A DNA stretch of 64,000 bases, from assembly GCA_020634575.1 (NCBI GenBank), contig JACKBM010000004.1, positions 183,294 through 247,293 of the forward strand. The letters are read 5' to 3'. A program made the position numbers and the translations under genes. This document shows positions 43,898 to 51,620 of the stretch, in pieces. Position 1 is the first letter of the stretch. Each line of letters starts with the position of its first letter. This DNA comes from Ardenticatenales bacterium. GTDB taxonomy: Bacteria > Chloroflexota > Anaerolineae > Promineifilales > Promineifilaceae. The notes under the pieces are model-generated. The model searched no databases, had not been told where the DNA came from, and saw only the letters and a program-made list of their open reading frames with translations.

Positions 43898-44116
43898 GCA
43901 ACCCGAAGGGTATTGCTATCCCGTTGGGTTGCCGCCTCCGGCGTCGCACGCGAAGCGTGGGGATGGCTAAGGAGTTGGCCTGCGAACGAGTACGGGCAAG
44001 CAGATGACGCAAGCCTGGCAGCGTAGTTGGCGGGCGCATGCGGCGCGCAAGCGCGCCGGCGGAGGGGGCGGCAACCCTACGGGAGAATGCCTACCCGTCG
44101 GGTTGCGCCCCCTCCG
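43898..44116. repeat. Composite palindromic repeat, copy A (219 bp)
   Basis: Three parts: a first palindrome GCAACCCGAAGGG ... CCCGTTGGGTTGC, a conserved core near 43965-44030 (CGAACGAGTACGGGCAAGCA, GATGACGCAAGCCTGGCAGC), and a second long palindrome (44060-44116) from CGGAGGGGGCGGCAACCC to its reverse complement. Copies B and C share the same order. No coding frame is preserved among the copies, so it is a structured DNA or RNA element, not a gene. Confidence 0.85.
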
Positions 44117-44518
44117 TCCGCCCAGACAGAACGAAAACGGCCTGACCGAATTGGTCAGACCGCTTGGCATTTCAGTTTGCTTGCAGAATGGGACTGACGC
44201 CAGCGCGACGGCGGGTACGGAATTTGTAGCCGTAAACACAAATGGGGCATTTTCCGGCCGGTGCTAATCACATGTGGTAGCGAACGCATTGTGCGTCAAC
44301 CAGGGTCTGTCATTTTGCAAACTCTCAGCCGTCCGGCATGCACCGTCGCTATTCTGAAACAGACAGCTCACAGATTGCCTGAACTCAGTGATCCCGCTGC
44401 CGCTGCCCATGCTAGCGTACGTTGGCGCGGTAGCCGCCCGTTTCCATCGAGCACCAGCACTGGCTGTGGTATAAAATTGTGGGAACTTTCTGATCTAAGA
44501 CAGGCAAAGTAGTCGCCC
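44117..44518. other. Intergenic: hairpin tail module (copy 2) and promoter region of the GT39 gene
   Basis: At 44138-44162 a hairpin CGGCCTGACC / GGTCAGACCG, then the tail module with TTGTAGCCGTAAACACAAAT and CCGGCCGGTGCT (to 44267), as after the synthetase gene. The rest to 44518 has no ORF. TATAAA at 44470 could be a -10 box for the next gene; no good -35. Confidence 0.6.
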
Positions 44519-46111
44519 ATGAACAAAGAGAAAATCAGCATACCACCGAACAAGAGTCGTCTGGCAATAAATAAGCTTGCCCAAAAACTTTGGTCGGCTC
44601 GCATGTTGGTAGGCTTAATGGTGTTAGGACTCGTACTGCGAGTTTGGGGAATCAGTTATGGCCTACCATATTTGTACCATGCCGATGAACCTTTAGTACA
44701 GAATTCACTGGTTATGGTGAAAACCAATGACCTGAATCCCCATTTTTTCGGCTATGGCTCTCTGTTCTTCTATATAAATGCCATCGCTTACTGGGGATAT
44801 TTTCTGCTGGGGCGGATCATTGGACTTTTCAGTTCTGTCGCCGATATTCCAAATCTCGAAGTATTCGGTCTAGGCATTGGGCGGTCTCTCATGCCCTCAC
44901 AAATCATTGCTGGACGACTAGTGTCTGTGATCATCGGAACCATGTGTATTCCGATTTCCTATTGGCTTGGGGTGAAATTATCGGGCCGTCGGGTTGGTGT
45001 ATTATCCGCACTCTTTGTCGCGTTTTCTGCCCCACTCGTTGATCATTCACAGTACATCACCCCAAATATTTTGGCGACATTTACCATACTGCTGACGTTG
45101 GCAGTGCTGGTACATTCTGCGAATTTACGTCCAAACCTGGCATCGCTCTTCATCGGCGTTGCCCTCGGTTGTGCCGTTGCGAGCAAATACAATGCTGCTT
45201 TTCTGATTCTTCCTCTAGGTGCGACCTTTTTCCTGCAATATGGCTGGCGAATGATCAAAAGGCCAACCTTGTATGCCAGCCTGGCTGTGGCTGTTTTGAC
45301 CTTCTTAGTCGTGACACCCTATGCTATTTTGGATTTTAGCAACTTCTGGACTGACACCATTTTTCATCTGCAATATTATCGAGTCAACAGTCATCCAGGC
45401 ATGGAAGGGAACACGGTAAACTACTATCTGAGCTTTCTAGTTAGGCAGACAGGTTTACTGGTTTTCTTAAGCATCTTTCCGCTGATTGGCTATATTCGGA
45501 ACAGGAATAGAACCGGTTTGATTCTAGCCTCCTTTGCGCTCCCTTATATCGCCTATATCGCCACGGTTGATATTCGCAATGACCGTACCATCCTTTTGGT
45601 GCTCCCGATTCTTTTGATTATGGCTGCTGATGCGCTAGATCTTACTCGGCAGAGGATACTTAAAAGCCACTCATTGCGTACCCGGCAACTGGCTTTGGCT
45701 CTATTGACCACCTTTGTCTTTCTTTCAACAACCTACCTCGTCTACAGAACCGCTGAGTCTAACATCCGAAAGACGACAATAGATGCCAGAGAGTTAGCCC
45801 GACAATGGATTGAAACGAATGTTCCGGCTGGAACTAGCGTTGCGATGGAATCGTATTCACCTTTTCTTTCTCCGTCGAAGTATAGTCTGGATTACTTTCC
45901 CACCCTTATCAATAATTCGCCCGACTGGTACAGACAAGAAAGATACGATTTATTGGTCTTTAGCAGCGATCAATACGCTCGATTTTACGCCGACCCAGAT
46001 CGATACGCTGAGCAAGTGTCAATGTACGATGCGCTCTGGGAAAGTTTCCCCGAAGTCAAGCAGTTTGAGCTGGCTGGGACTACTATACGAATCTACCAGG
46101 TGAATGATTGA
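44519..46111 (+). CDS. Glycosyltransferase family 39-like membrane protein
   Basis: 530 residues. After a short cytoplasmic N terminus, the first loop contains LRVWGISYGLPYLYHADEPL, where the acidic pair (Asp-Glu) matches the catalytic acidic residues of polyprenyl-phosphate-dependent GT39/ArnT/PMT enzymes. About 11 helices follow, then a soluble C-terminal domain (ARQWIETNVPAGTSVAMES). It would transfer a sugar or related group from polyprenyl phosphate on the outer face. Base composition is visibly more AT-rich than neighbours, and it lies between repeat copies A and B, signs of acquisition. No RBS is evident. Confidence 0.82.
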   Translation: MNKEKISIPPNKSRLAINKLAQKLWSARMLVGLMVLGLVLRVWGISYGLPYLYHADEPLVQNSLVMVKTNDLNPHFFGYGSLFFYINAIAYWGYFLLGRIIGLFSSVADIPNLEVFGLGIGRSLMPSQIIAGRLVSVIIGTMCIPISYWLGVKLSGRRVGVLSALFVAFSAPLVDHSQYITPNILATFTILLTLAVLVHSANLRPNLASLFIGVALGCAVASKYNAAFLILPLGATFFLQYGWRMIKRPTLYASLAVAVLTFLVVTPYAILDFSNFWTDTIFHLQYYRVNSHPGMEGNTVNYYLSFLVRQTGLLVFLSIFPLIGYIRNRNRTGLILASFALPYIAYIATVDIRNDRTILLVLPILLIMAADALDLTRQRILKSHSLRTRQLALALLTTFVFLSTTYLVYRTAESNIRKTTIDARELARQWIETNVPAGTSVAMESYSPFLSPSKYSLDYFPTLINNSPDWYRQERYDLLVFSSDQYARFYADPDRYAEQVSMYDALWESFPEVKQFELAGTTIRIYQVND

Positions 46112-46237
46112 GTAACCAGGTAACGCAAACGAGCACGCCAAATAACCACGGCGCCTTCACTACTCAGCGCGGTAGCGACGAATCTCAACCTGATGGAAAT
46201 GCACTTCTTCCATCAGCATTAACTTGAAGAAACGCCC

Positions 46238-46422
46238 GGGGGCGCAACCCGACGGGTAGGCATTCTCCCGTTGGGTTGCCGCCTCCCGGCGTCGCGCCCG
46301 CAGGGCGCGCAGGGCGTGGGATGGTTAAGGAGGTGGCCTGCGAACGGGTACGGGCGAGCAGATGACGCAAGCCTGGCAGCGTGGTTGGCCAGCGAGAGGA
46401 GCGCGCAAGCGCGCCCCCTCCG
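46238..46422. repeat. Composite palindromic repeat, copy B (truncated second palindrome)
   Basis: Same order as copy A: GGGGGCGCAACCCGACGGG with its reverse arm, the core (GGATGGTTAAGGAGGTGGCC, CGAACGGGTACGGGCGAGCA), but the second palindrome is cut to GCGCGCAAGCGCGCC plus CCCTCCG. It lies between the GT39 gene and the toxin-antitoxin pair. The 127 bases before it hold nothing recognised. Confidence 0.82.
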
Positions 46423-46449
46423 TCAGGTTGCACCGTCACGACAATCCTG

Positions 46450-46478
46450 TTGCCAAAAGGCATACATTGTACTATGAT
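46450..46478 (+). promoter_or_regulatory. Promoter of the toxin-antitoxin pair (leaderless)
   Basis: TTGCCA (46450-46455), 17-base spacer, TATGAT (46473-46478). The first ATG is at 46485, seven bases past the -10 box, so transcription would start at or near the A of the start codon. No ribosome site is present, as expected for a leaderless mRNA. Confidence 0.6.
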
Positions 46479-46484
46479 GCTGGC

Positions 46485-46757
46485 ATGAAATACTTTTCCT
46501 GGAATACAGAGAAAAACACCTTACTCAAACAGGAGCGCGGTGTTACCTTTGAAGAGGTGGTGTTTCATATCATGAACGGCCAATTACTGGCGACATTGGA
46601 ACATCCCAATCAAGCGAAATATCCTGGTCAAAGATTGTTCGTCGTCAATATTGAAGATTACGCTTACATGGTTCCATTTGTCGAATCCGAGAGGGAGATT
46701 TTCCTGAAAACGATCATTCCCAGTCGAAAAGCAACCAGACAATATTTGAGGAAATAG
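46485..46757 (+). CDS. BrnT-like toxin (RelE-fold ribonuclease family)
   Basis: 90 residues: MKYFSWNTEKNTLLKQERGV then TFEEVVFHIMNG, QRLFVVNIEDYAYMVPFVE and RKATRQYL. The pattern W(D/N)xxKNxxLxxxRGVxFEE is that of BrnT/DUF4258-type toxins, which cleave mRNA. It begins seven bases after a -10 box (leaderless) and is followed after 3 bases by a DNA-binding antitoxin, toxin first, as in brnTA operons. The pair lies between repeat copies B and C. Moderately AT-rich. Confidence 0.78.
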   Translation: MKYFSWNTEKNTLLKQERGVTFEEVVFHIMNGQLLATLEHPNQAKYPGQRLFVVNIEDYAYMVPFVESEREIFLKTIIPSRKATRQYLRK

Positions 46758-46760
46758 GGC

Positions 46761-47036
46761 ATGACAGAACTAGACAAAGAAGAAAAGGACATATTGGAAT
46801 CGTTTGAACAAGACGAGTGGGTACCTGTGGCTGATCAGCAGGCGGAAAAGGAGCGATTTCGGGGCTACGCTGAAGCCACTTTCAAAAAAGACAAGCGCAT
46901 CAACATTCGCATTTCGCAGAAGGATCTGGATGCCATCCAAATGCGGGCGCTGGAAGAGGGTATTCCCTATCAAACGTTGATCGCCAGCGTTTTGCACAAA
47001 TACCTGTCCGGCCGGTTAATCGAGCGGCCGGCCTGA
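46761..47036 (+). CDS. BrnA/CopG-like ribbon-helix-helix antitoxin
   Basis: 91 residues. The acidic N-terminal half (TELDKEEKDILESFEQDEW) would wrap the toxin; the C-terminal half KRINIRISQKDLDAIQMRAL and IPYQTLIASVLHKYLSGRL is a ribbon-helix-helix DNA-binding domain. Three bases separate it from the toxin gene. It probably represses the promoter at 46450-46478. The end of the gene has TCCGGCCGGT, one of the iterated palindromes. Confidence 0.85.
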   Translation: MTELDKEEKDILESFEQDEWVPVADQQAEKERFRGYAEATFKKDKRINIRISQKDLDAIQMRALEEGIPYQTLIASVLHKYLSGRLIERPA

Positions 47037-47059
47037 AAAATAGCAGCGCTCAATACGCC

Positions 47060-47293
47060 GGGGGCGCAACCCGACGGGTATCGCTCTCCCGTTGGGTTGC
47101 CGCCCCCGGCGTCGCGCCCGCAGGGCGCACAGGGTGTGGGGATGGTTAAGGAGGTGGCCTGCGAACGAGTACGGGCGAGCAGATGACGCAAGCCTGGCAG
47201 CGTGGTTGGCCTGCGTAGGAGGCGCGCAAGCGCGCCGGCGGAGGGGGCGGCAGCCTACAGGAGAATCCCTACCTGTCGGGTTGCGCCCCCTCC
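47060..47293. repeat. Composite palindromic repeat, copy C (234 bp, most complete)
   Basis: First palindrome GGGGGCGCAACCCGACGGGT with reverse arm, core near 47145-47215 (CGAACGAGTACGGGCGAGCA, GATGACGCAAGCCTGGCAGC), and second palindrome GGAGGGGGCGGCAGCCTAC...GTAGGCTGC-type arm ending CGCCCCCTCC. Immediately followed by hairpin CTGACCAATTGGTCAG (47320-47335) and a partial tail module up to the stop codon of the DUF35 gene. Confidence 0.85.
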
Positions 47294-47395
47294 ACCCATC
47301 CGAACAAAACAAAAACGGCCTGACCAATTGGTCAGACCTTGTCTCAATTGCTTGCGGAGAACGATTACGCCAGCGCGCCTCGACGGCGGGCGGAA

Positions 47396-47763
47396 CTATG
47401 CGTACGTCATCCCCTCATCCCCGTCTTCGCGGAGCTTGCGGGTGACCATCTCGACTTTCATACCGATCTGCAGCTCGTCGCTGTCCATGTCGGTGAGCTG
47501 GGCGGTGACGATGGGACCTTCTTCCAGCTTGATCAGGGCGACGATGTAGGGGGTCATGTGATCAAAACCGGCCGGTGCTTCATAAACGGTGCTGTAGAAT
47601 AAACCTCACCCAAACCGGTGAAGGTATACAGCTCGCGAGCCGGCGCAGCACATTCCAGGCAGACATCCCGCGGCGGGAATAGTTTAACGCCGCAGCTGGG
47701 GCACTCTTCGCCCACCAATGTGTAACGTTCTTGTTTTAGCCGCCAGTGACGTGATACTTGCAC
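47396..47763 (-). pseudogene. DUF35 OB-fold / zinc-ribbon acyl-CoA-associated protein, frameshifted
   Basis: The frame from 47763 gives the zinc ribbon ECPSCGVKLFPPRDVCLECA (C-x2-C-x11-C-x2-C) and YTFTGLGEVYST, then derails. The next frame continues TVYEAPAGFDHMTPYIVALI, KLEEGPIVTAQLTDMDSDEL and QIGMKVEMVTRKLREDG to a stop at 47396-47398. One base is missing near 47590. DUF35 proteins in archaea and some bacteria hold acetoacetyl-CoA thiolase and HMG-CoA synthase together and bind CoA. The HMG-CoA synthase and thiolase genes lie upstream on the same strand, separated by the transposase remnant. The intact protein would have ~122 residues, normal for the family. Confidence 0.8.
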
Positions 47764-47874
47764 TTTATTTTCTCCAATCGATAAACGATTACGTTCATCT
47801 TAAGTACTTAAAGAAAGGTTTATCAACTTTTCAAAACGCAAACATAGTGAAGTTCTCCATCAGGAGGGCAAACC

Positions 47875-48795
47875 ATGCTCAATCTCAAAGTAGATGCTCA
47901 TCAGGTGAGCTGCAGAAAGCGATGAAAACGAAGCCAACCCTAAAATACCGGCGACTCAGGCTGTAGACCTCTGTCAGGTATGGCAGTCCCGGACGTTGCC
48001 GCTGCTAGATTTTCAGAGCAACCGTGCAGGAGCGATTCAATTACAACGAAGCGGGTCTGGCAGGACTAGCGCTTGGTTGGAGCTGGTCGACCATGGCGCT
48101 GAATGGCCTTGAAGAATGGCAGACCTCCTGCCCGCCAGCATCCGTTCGATATCCATACCGGGCGCCGAATTGACACAGAACTTGCTGCGGAGACACCTGG
48201 CAGCCTACCATGGCTTGAAAGGAGCCAGATGACCGTCTCCAACGCGCTCAAACGGTTGGCCTTAACTGAAACAGGCGTTGGCCATTCGCCGGATACTTAT
48301 GTCGTCGGCGAGAGCGACTCGAGCAGCTCAAGGTTGGTCTGGCCTGGTAAACCGACCAGCGCCGCGGCAACCATCCTCGCTGATGAACCACCTAGGGCAA
48401 CCTGTCTTCCCCGCAGACGACCTTCATTGGTGCCAGACACTGCACGGGCCAATCGCACCAACAAAGGTGGACTCACCGTTTACTAATCCCTGTTGCGCTC
48501 TTTGGCTCGTTTTCCGACCGGTGCCGGTCTTTACACCCTGCATCATCGCAAACGTGCCCTGGGCTTCGTGAGCATCTATTGTTAATGATTCTGCCGATGC
48601 CTTCGGTTCGTGGTGTTGGACAATGCTGGCTCATACACTGTCTCATCACCGATTCGCCCAGGAGCATCTGGACCGTTGAACTCGTTTTCTTCCCTTTCGA
48701 TCTCAATTTCATTGAGCGGTCTGATGCTCCAAGTCACACGAATCAATTTCATCGCTCACGACCTTGAAGCAGCCGTTCGTTGGCTTGAAGTTTAG
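47875..48795 (+). mobile_element. Decayed IS630-family transposase gene
   Basis: Fragments occur in order on the plus strand in shifting frames: MLNLKVDAHQ with a strong AGGAGGG, SGELQKAMKTKPTLKYRRLR, ATVQERFNYNEAGLAGL (helix-turn-helix linker), then VVLDNAGSYTV near 48612 (second Asp of the DDE triad), WTVELVFFPFDLNFIERSD near 48672 (motif with the Glu), and VTRINFIAHDLEAAVRWLEV to the stop at 48793-48795. The pattern LDN...LNxIER...VTxNxF is that of IS630/Tc1-like transposases. Several frameshifts and stops make it inactive. No terminal repeats were found. It sits exactly between the thiolase and DUF35 genes. Confidence 0.65.
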
Positions 48796-49144
48796 CCTTG
48801 CTCAGTCTGTGCCTCATGGGCGATGAATCTGACTCGGTTTCTTAAGAACCTTTCTATGATTTAATTGCCTAGCCACAAATTAGTTGTTCTGGCTACCAAG
48901 TCAGGTGGCATATGCCGAACCCGGCTCTGCAGAACCTATCGCGGTGGCTGATTCACTGTCAAAAGCTATCATTTCAGGGGTGGAGGGAGTTTTGGTACTA
49001 AAAGTTATCAGTACGGGCTGCGCCCTTTCAGGTACGCTGCGCTTTCAGGCAATCAGTGGTTGGGCCAATCTACTGATCGCTGAAAGGAGCAGCCATACTA
49101 CAAGCGCAGCGTACTGACAGACCAAAGCGCGTCACATCAAAAAG
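48796..49144. repeat. Gene-free stretch with GTACGGGCTGCGCCCTTTC repeat
   Basis: No ORF with support. GTACGGGCTGCGCCCTTTC at 49011-49029 is followed by GGTACGCTGCGCTTTCAGG and, at 49095-49120, an inverted match CAAGCGCAGCGTACTGACAG. The same unit occurs twice at 51558-51620. A dispersed element with internal inverted arms. Confidence 0.6.
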
Positions 49145-50299
49145 CTATTCTAATCCCAACACATGCGTCACCGCCGTCGCCCCGGTCCCGCCGAGGTTCT
49201 GGGTCATGGCGATTTTGGCGTCGGCGACCTGGTTGTCGTCGGCCTGGCCGCGCAGCTGTAGGGCCGCTTCGACGACCTGGTAGACGCCGGTGGCGCCGGC
49301 CGGGAAGCCGCGGGCTTTGAGGCCGCCGAAGGTGCTGATGGGGATCCGGCCGGTCAGGCCAATCTCCCCGTCCTGCGCCAGCCGCCAACCTTCACCCTTC
49401 GCGGCAAAGCCGGCCGCTTCTAACGACAACGCCGCCATAATCGTGTAGGCATCATGCAGCTCAAACAGGTCGATGTCGTCAGTTGTGACGCCAGCCTGGG
49501 CCATGGCTTCTTTGGCGCTCTTCTCAGCCGCCGGCAACCAGAGGATCTCTTTGCGATCATGAACCGCCAGCGTATCTGTGGCAATTGCTGAACCCAGAAT
49601 ACGCACCGGCTGCGGCACCATGTCGACAGCTCGCTCATGCTTGGTGAGAATCAAAGCCGCCGCCCCGTCGCCACCCGGCGCCATGTCAAACAGGCTGACC
49701 GGCGTGGCCACCATCGGCGCCGCCGCAAAGCGGTCCGCCCGCAACCGGTTGCGGAACATCGCCTTGGGGTTCAGGCTGCCATTGCCGTGAGCATTGACGC
49801 TAAAGCCGGCAAAGTTATCGACCGTCAACCCATTTTCATGCATATAGCGCTGCATCATGAGCGCCGCCATCGCCGCCGGGGTGGCCCCATGGATCGCTTC
49901 GTAATCCGCATCCATGCCGGTCGCTGTCGCCCCAACCAGGGCGCTGCCGGTCTCATCCGTCATCTTCTCGACACCCACGACCAGGGCCGTTTCGACGAGG
50001 CCGCTCTCCACCGCCAGGATCGCCTGGCGCAAAGCGGCCGCCCCTGACGCTTCTGCCGCCTCCACCGTCACCGCTTCCACGCCGCGCAAACCGGCAAAAT
50101 CGGCGATCAAGGCGCCCAGGTGGGTCTGGTTGCCGATGCTGCCGGCCAGCATGTTGCCCACATAAAGGGCATCAATGGAGCTGGTGTGCGCATTGTCCAG
50201 CGCCGCCTCAATCGCATACCAGGCCAGGTGGCGAATGGAGGTCTCCCAATTTTCTCTAACTTCTGTCTGGCCGAAGCCGATTATTGATACGTTGGTCAT
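49145..50299 (-). CDS. Archaeal-type thiolase homologue lacking nucleophilic Cys and GHP-motif His
   Basis: 384 residues of the SCP2/archaeal acetoacetyl-CoA thiolase type (MTNVSIIGFGQTEVRENWE, LYVGNMLAGSIGNQTHLGA, GGDGAAALIL, NLGGTGATAVTHVL). At the site of the acylated Cys, family proteins read VEAACASG; here codon 83 is GAA, giving VEAAEASG. The C-terminal GHPxGATG becomes GFPAGATG, with Phe332 for the catalytic His. His282 in ELHDAYTIM is kept. So neither acyl transfer nor deprotonation can occur in the known way. It may be a non-catalytic partner, or act like KS-Q-type decarboxylases where Cys is replaced by Gln. It follows HMG-CoA synthase in the operon. Confidence 0.85.
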   Translation of the reverse strand: MTNVSIIGFGQTEVRENWETSIRHLAWYAIEAALDNAHTSSIDALYVGNMLAGSIGNQTHLGALIADFAGLRGVEAVTVEAAEASGAAALRQAILAVESGLVETALVVGVEKMTDETGSALVGATATGMDADYEAIHGATPAAMAALMMQRYMHENGLTVDNFAGFSVNAHGNGSLNPKAMFRNRLRADRFAAAPMVATPVSLFDMAPGGDGAAALILTKHERAVDMVPQPVRILGSAIATDTLAVHDRKEILWLPAAEKSAKEAMAQAGVTTDDIDLFELHDAYTIMAALSLEAAGFAAKGEGWRLAQDGEIGLTGRIPISTFGGLKARGFPAGATGVYQVVEAALQLRGQADDNQVADAKIAMTQNLGGTGATAVTHVLGLE

Positions 50300-50309
50300 A
50301 GTTTCGTTC

Positions 50310-50464
50310 CGGAGTAGCTGTTAGCTGTTAGCTAATAGCTATTAGTAGGTAGTATTTCTAGCGCCTGTCGCCTGGCCGATTGCTGTTAGCTCCAAGCTAA
50401 ACCGGAACATATCAGATCCCCGGTCGCTCTTCACTAACAGCTAACAGCTAATAGCTAACAGCTA
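50310..50464. repeat. Inverted AGCTGTTAGCTAATAGCT repeats between thiolase and HMG-CoA synthase genes
   Basis: Left cluster (about 50319-50347) reads TAGCTGTTAGCTGTTAGCTA, ATAGCTATTAG; right cluster (about 50433-50464) reads CACTAACAGCTAACAGCTAA, TAGCTAACAGCT. They are reverse complements around an ~85-base loop. It fills the whole 165-base spacer and could form a long hairpin in the operon mRNA. Confidence 0.8.
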
Positions 50465-51541
50465 TCAACTCATCTTCAGCTTGTCCCGATACCGCGTATA
50501 CGTCGCGTAATCGATTTCCTTGCGGCGGGCGATGTAGGCCTCGGTGGTCGGGGCCAGCGTCTGGACCTCGGCGATCTTGTCGGTGACGACGAGGCTGAAC
50601 GCATCCGAACCGGCGCCGGAACCGTAGCTGACCATCAGGATTTTGTCGCCGGGTTTGGCCACATCCAGGATGCCGGTCAGACCGATCATGCTGGCACCGC
50701 TGTAGGTGTTGCCAATGCGCGGGCTGAGCAGGCCGGGCGCGATCTGCTCTTTGCTGAAGCCCAGCATCTGGGCGACCCGCTCCGGGAATTTGGCATTGGG
50801 TTGATGGAAGACGGCCCAATCGTAATCAGCCGGGGTCCGGCCCAGTAGCTCCAGAAGCCGCTCGGCCGCCCCCATACTGTGTTTGAAGTAAGCCGGCTCA
50901 CCGGTAAACCGGTCGCCATGGGACGGGTAAGTGGCGTGGGCCCGCCGCCAGAAGTCCGGCGTGTCGGTCACAAAGGAGTAGGAACCTTCGATAATGGCCA
51001 GAGCCTCATCGGCCGGGCCGATCAGGATGGCTGCGCCACCGGCCGCTGCCGTGTACTCCAGGGCATCACCGGGCCGCCCCTGGGCGGTGTCCATGCCGAT
51101 GCTCAGGGCATAATGGGCCATGCCGGAGCCAACCATACCGATAGAGGCCTGCATTGCTTCCGTACCGGCCTTGCAGGCAAATTCCCAGTCCGCCGCCTGC
51201 GTACTGGGCACCGCGCCGATGGCCTCGGCCACCAGGGTGCTGGTCGGTTTGACGGCGTACGGGTGGCTTTCACTGCCGACCCAGACCGCGCGAATCTCAG
51301 TCGGGTCGATGCGGGCGCGGGCCAGCGCATTGCGGGCCGCCTCCACCGACATCGTCACCACGTCTTCATCCAGACCGTTGACCGACTTTTCCAGCACAGG
51401 CACACCGCCAGCGCCGCCCGTCCACATCTTGGAAATCTCTTTGGCCGGCAGCCGGTAACGGGGCACATACGCCCCGTACCCCACAATGCCGACATCCTTA
51501 TCAGGCTTCATCAAGCCGTCACTTTTGTTTTGATCGCTCAT
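50465..51541 (-). CDS. Hydroxymethylglutaryl-CoA synthase, archaeal type
   Basis: 358 residues, GAGG five bases before the ATG. The catalytic residues of the archaeal HMG-CoA synthase family are in place: Glu91 in [11 protein letters not shown], Cys123 in [12 protein letters not shown], and His246 in [26 protein letters not shown] and [15 protein letters not shown] are typical. It condenses acetyl-CoA with acetoacetyl-CoA to HMG-CoA, the second step of the mevalonate pathway. In archaea it forms a complex with thiolase and DUF35 protein. Here it stands between HMG-CoA reductase and the altered thiolase, separated by repeats of 34 and 165 bases. Confidence 0.93.
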   Translation of the reverse strand: MSDQNKSDGLMKPDKDVGIVGYGAYVPRYRLPAKEISKMWTGGAGGVPVLEKSVNGLDEDVVTMSVEAARNALARARIDPTEIRAVWVGSESHPYAVKPTSTLVAEAIGAVPSTQAADWEFACKAGTEAMQASIGMVGSGMAHYALSIGMDTAQGRPGDALEYTAAAGGAAILIGPADEALAIIEGSYSFVTDTPDFWRRAHATYPSHGDRFTGEPAYFKHSMGAAERLLELLGRTPADYDWAVFHQPNAKFPERVAQMLGFSKEQIAPGLLSPRIGNTYSGASMIGLTGILDVAKPGDKILMVSYGSGAGSDAFSLVVTDKIAEVQTLAPTTEAYIARRKEIDYATYTRYRDKLKMS

Positions 51542-51557
51542 GGTTACCTCAAATTAG

Positions 51558-51620
51558 TACGGGCCTGCGGCCCTTTCAGCTGTCAGTACGCTTCGCTTTT
51601 GGTACGGGCTGCGCCCTTTC
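51558..51620. repeat. Two GTACGGGC(C)TGCG(G)CCCTTTC units at the HMG-CoA reductase 3' end
   Basis: GTACGGGCCTGCGGCCCTTT starts at 51558 and GTACGGGCTGCGCCCTTTC at 51602-51620, matching the unit at 49011. The stop codon of the reductase (51576-51578) lies inside the first unit, so its last residues derive from repeat DNA. Confidence 0.7.

Noticed and set aside
43898..44116. Composite repeat as tRNA or known structured RNA
   Set aside because: No cloverleaf, anticodon arm or T-loop consensus, and I could not match the core to any RNA family from memory.
47440..47602. Plus-strand ORFs opposite the DUF35 gene
   Set aside because: The minus strand shows a conserved OB-fold sequence across the frameshift; plus frames are shadows.
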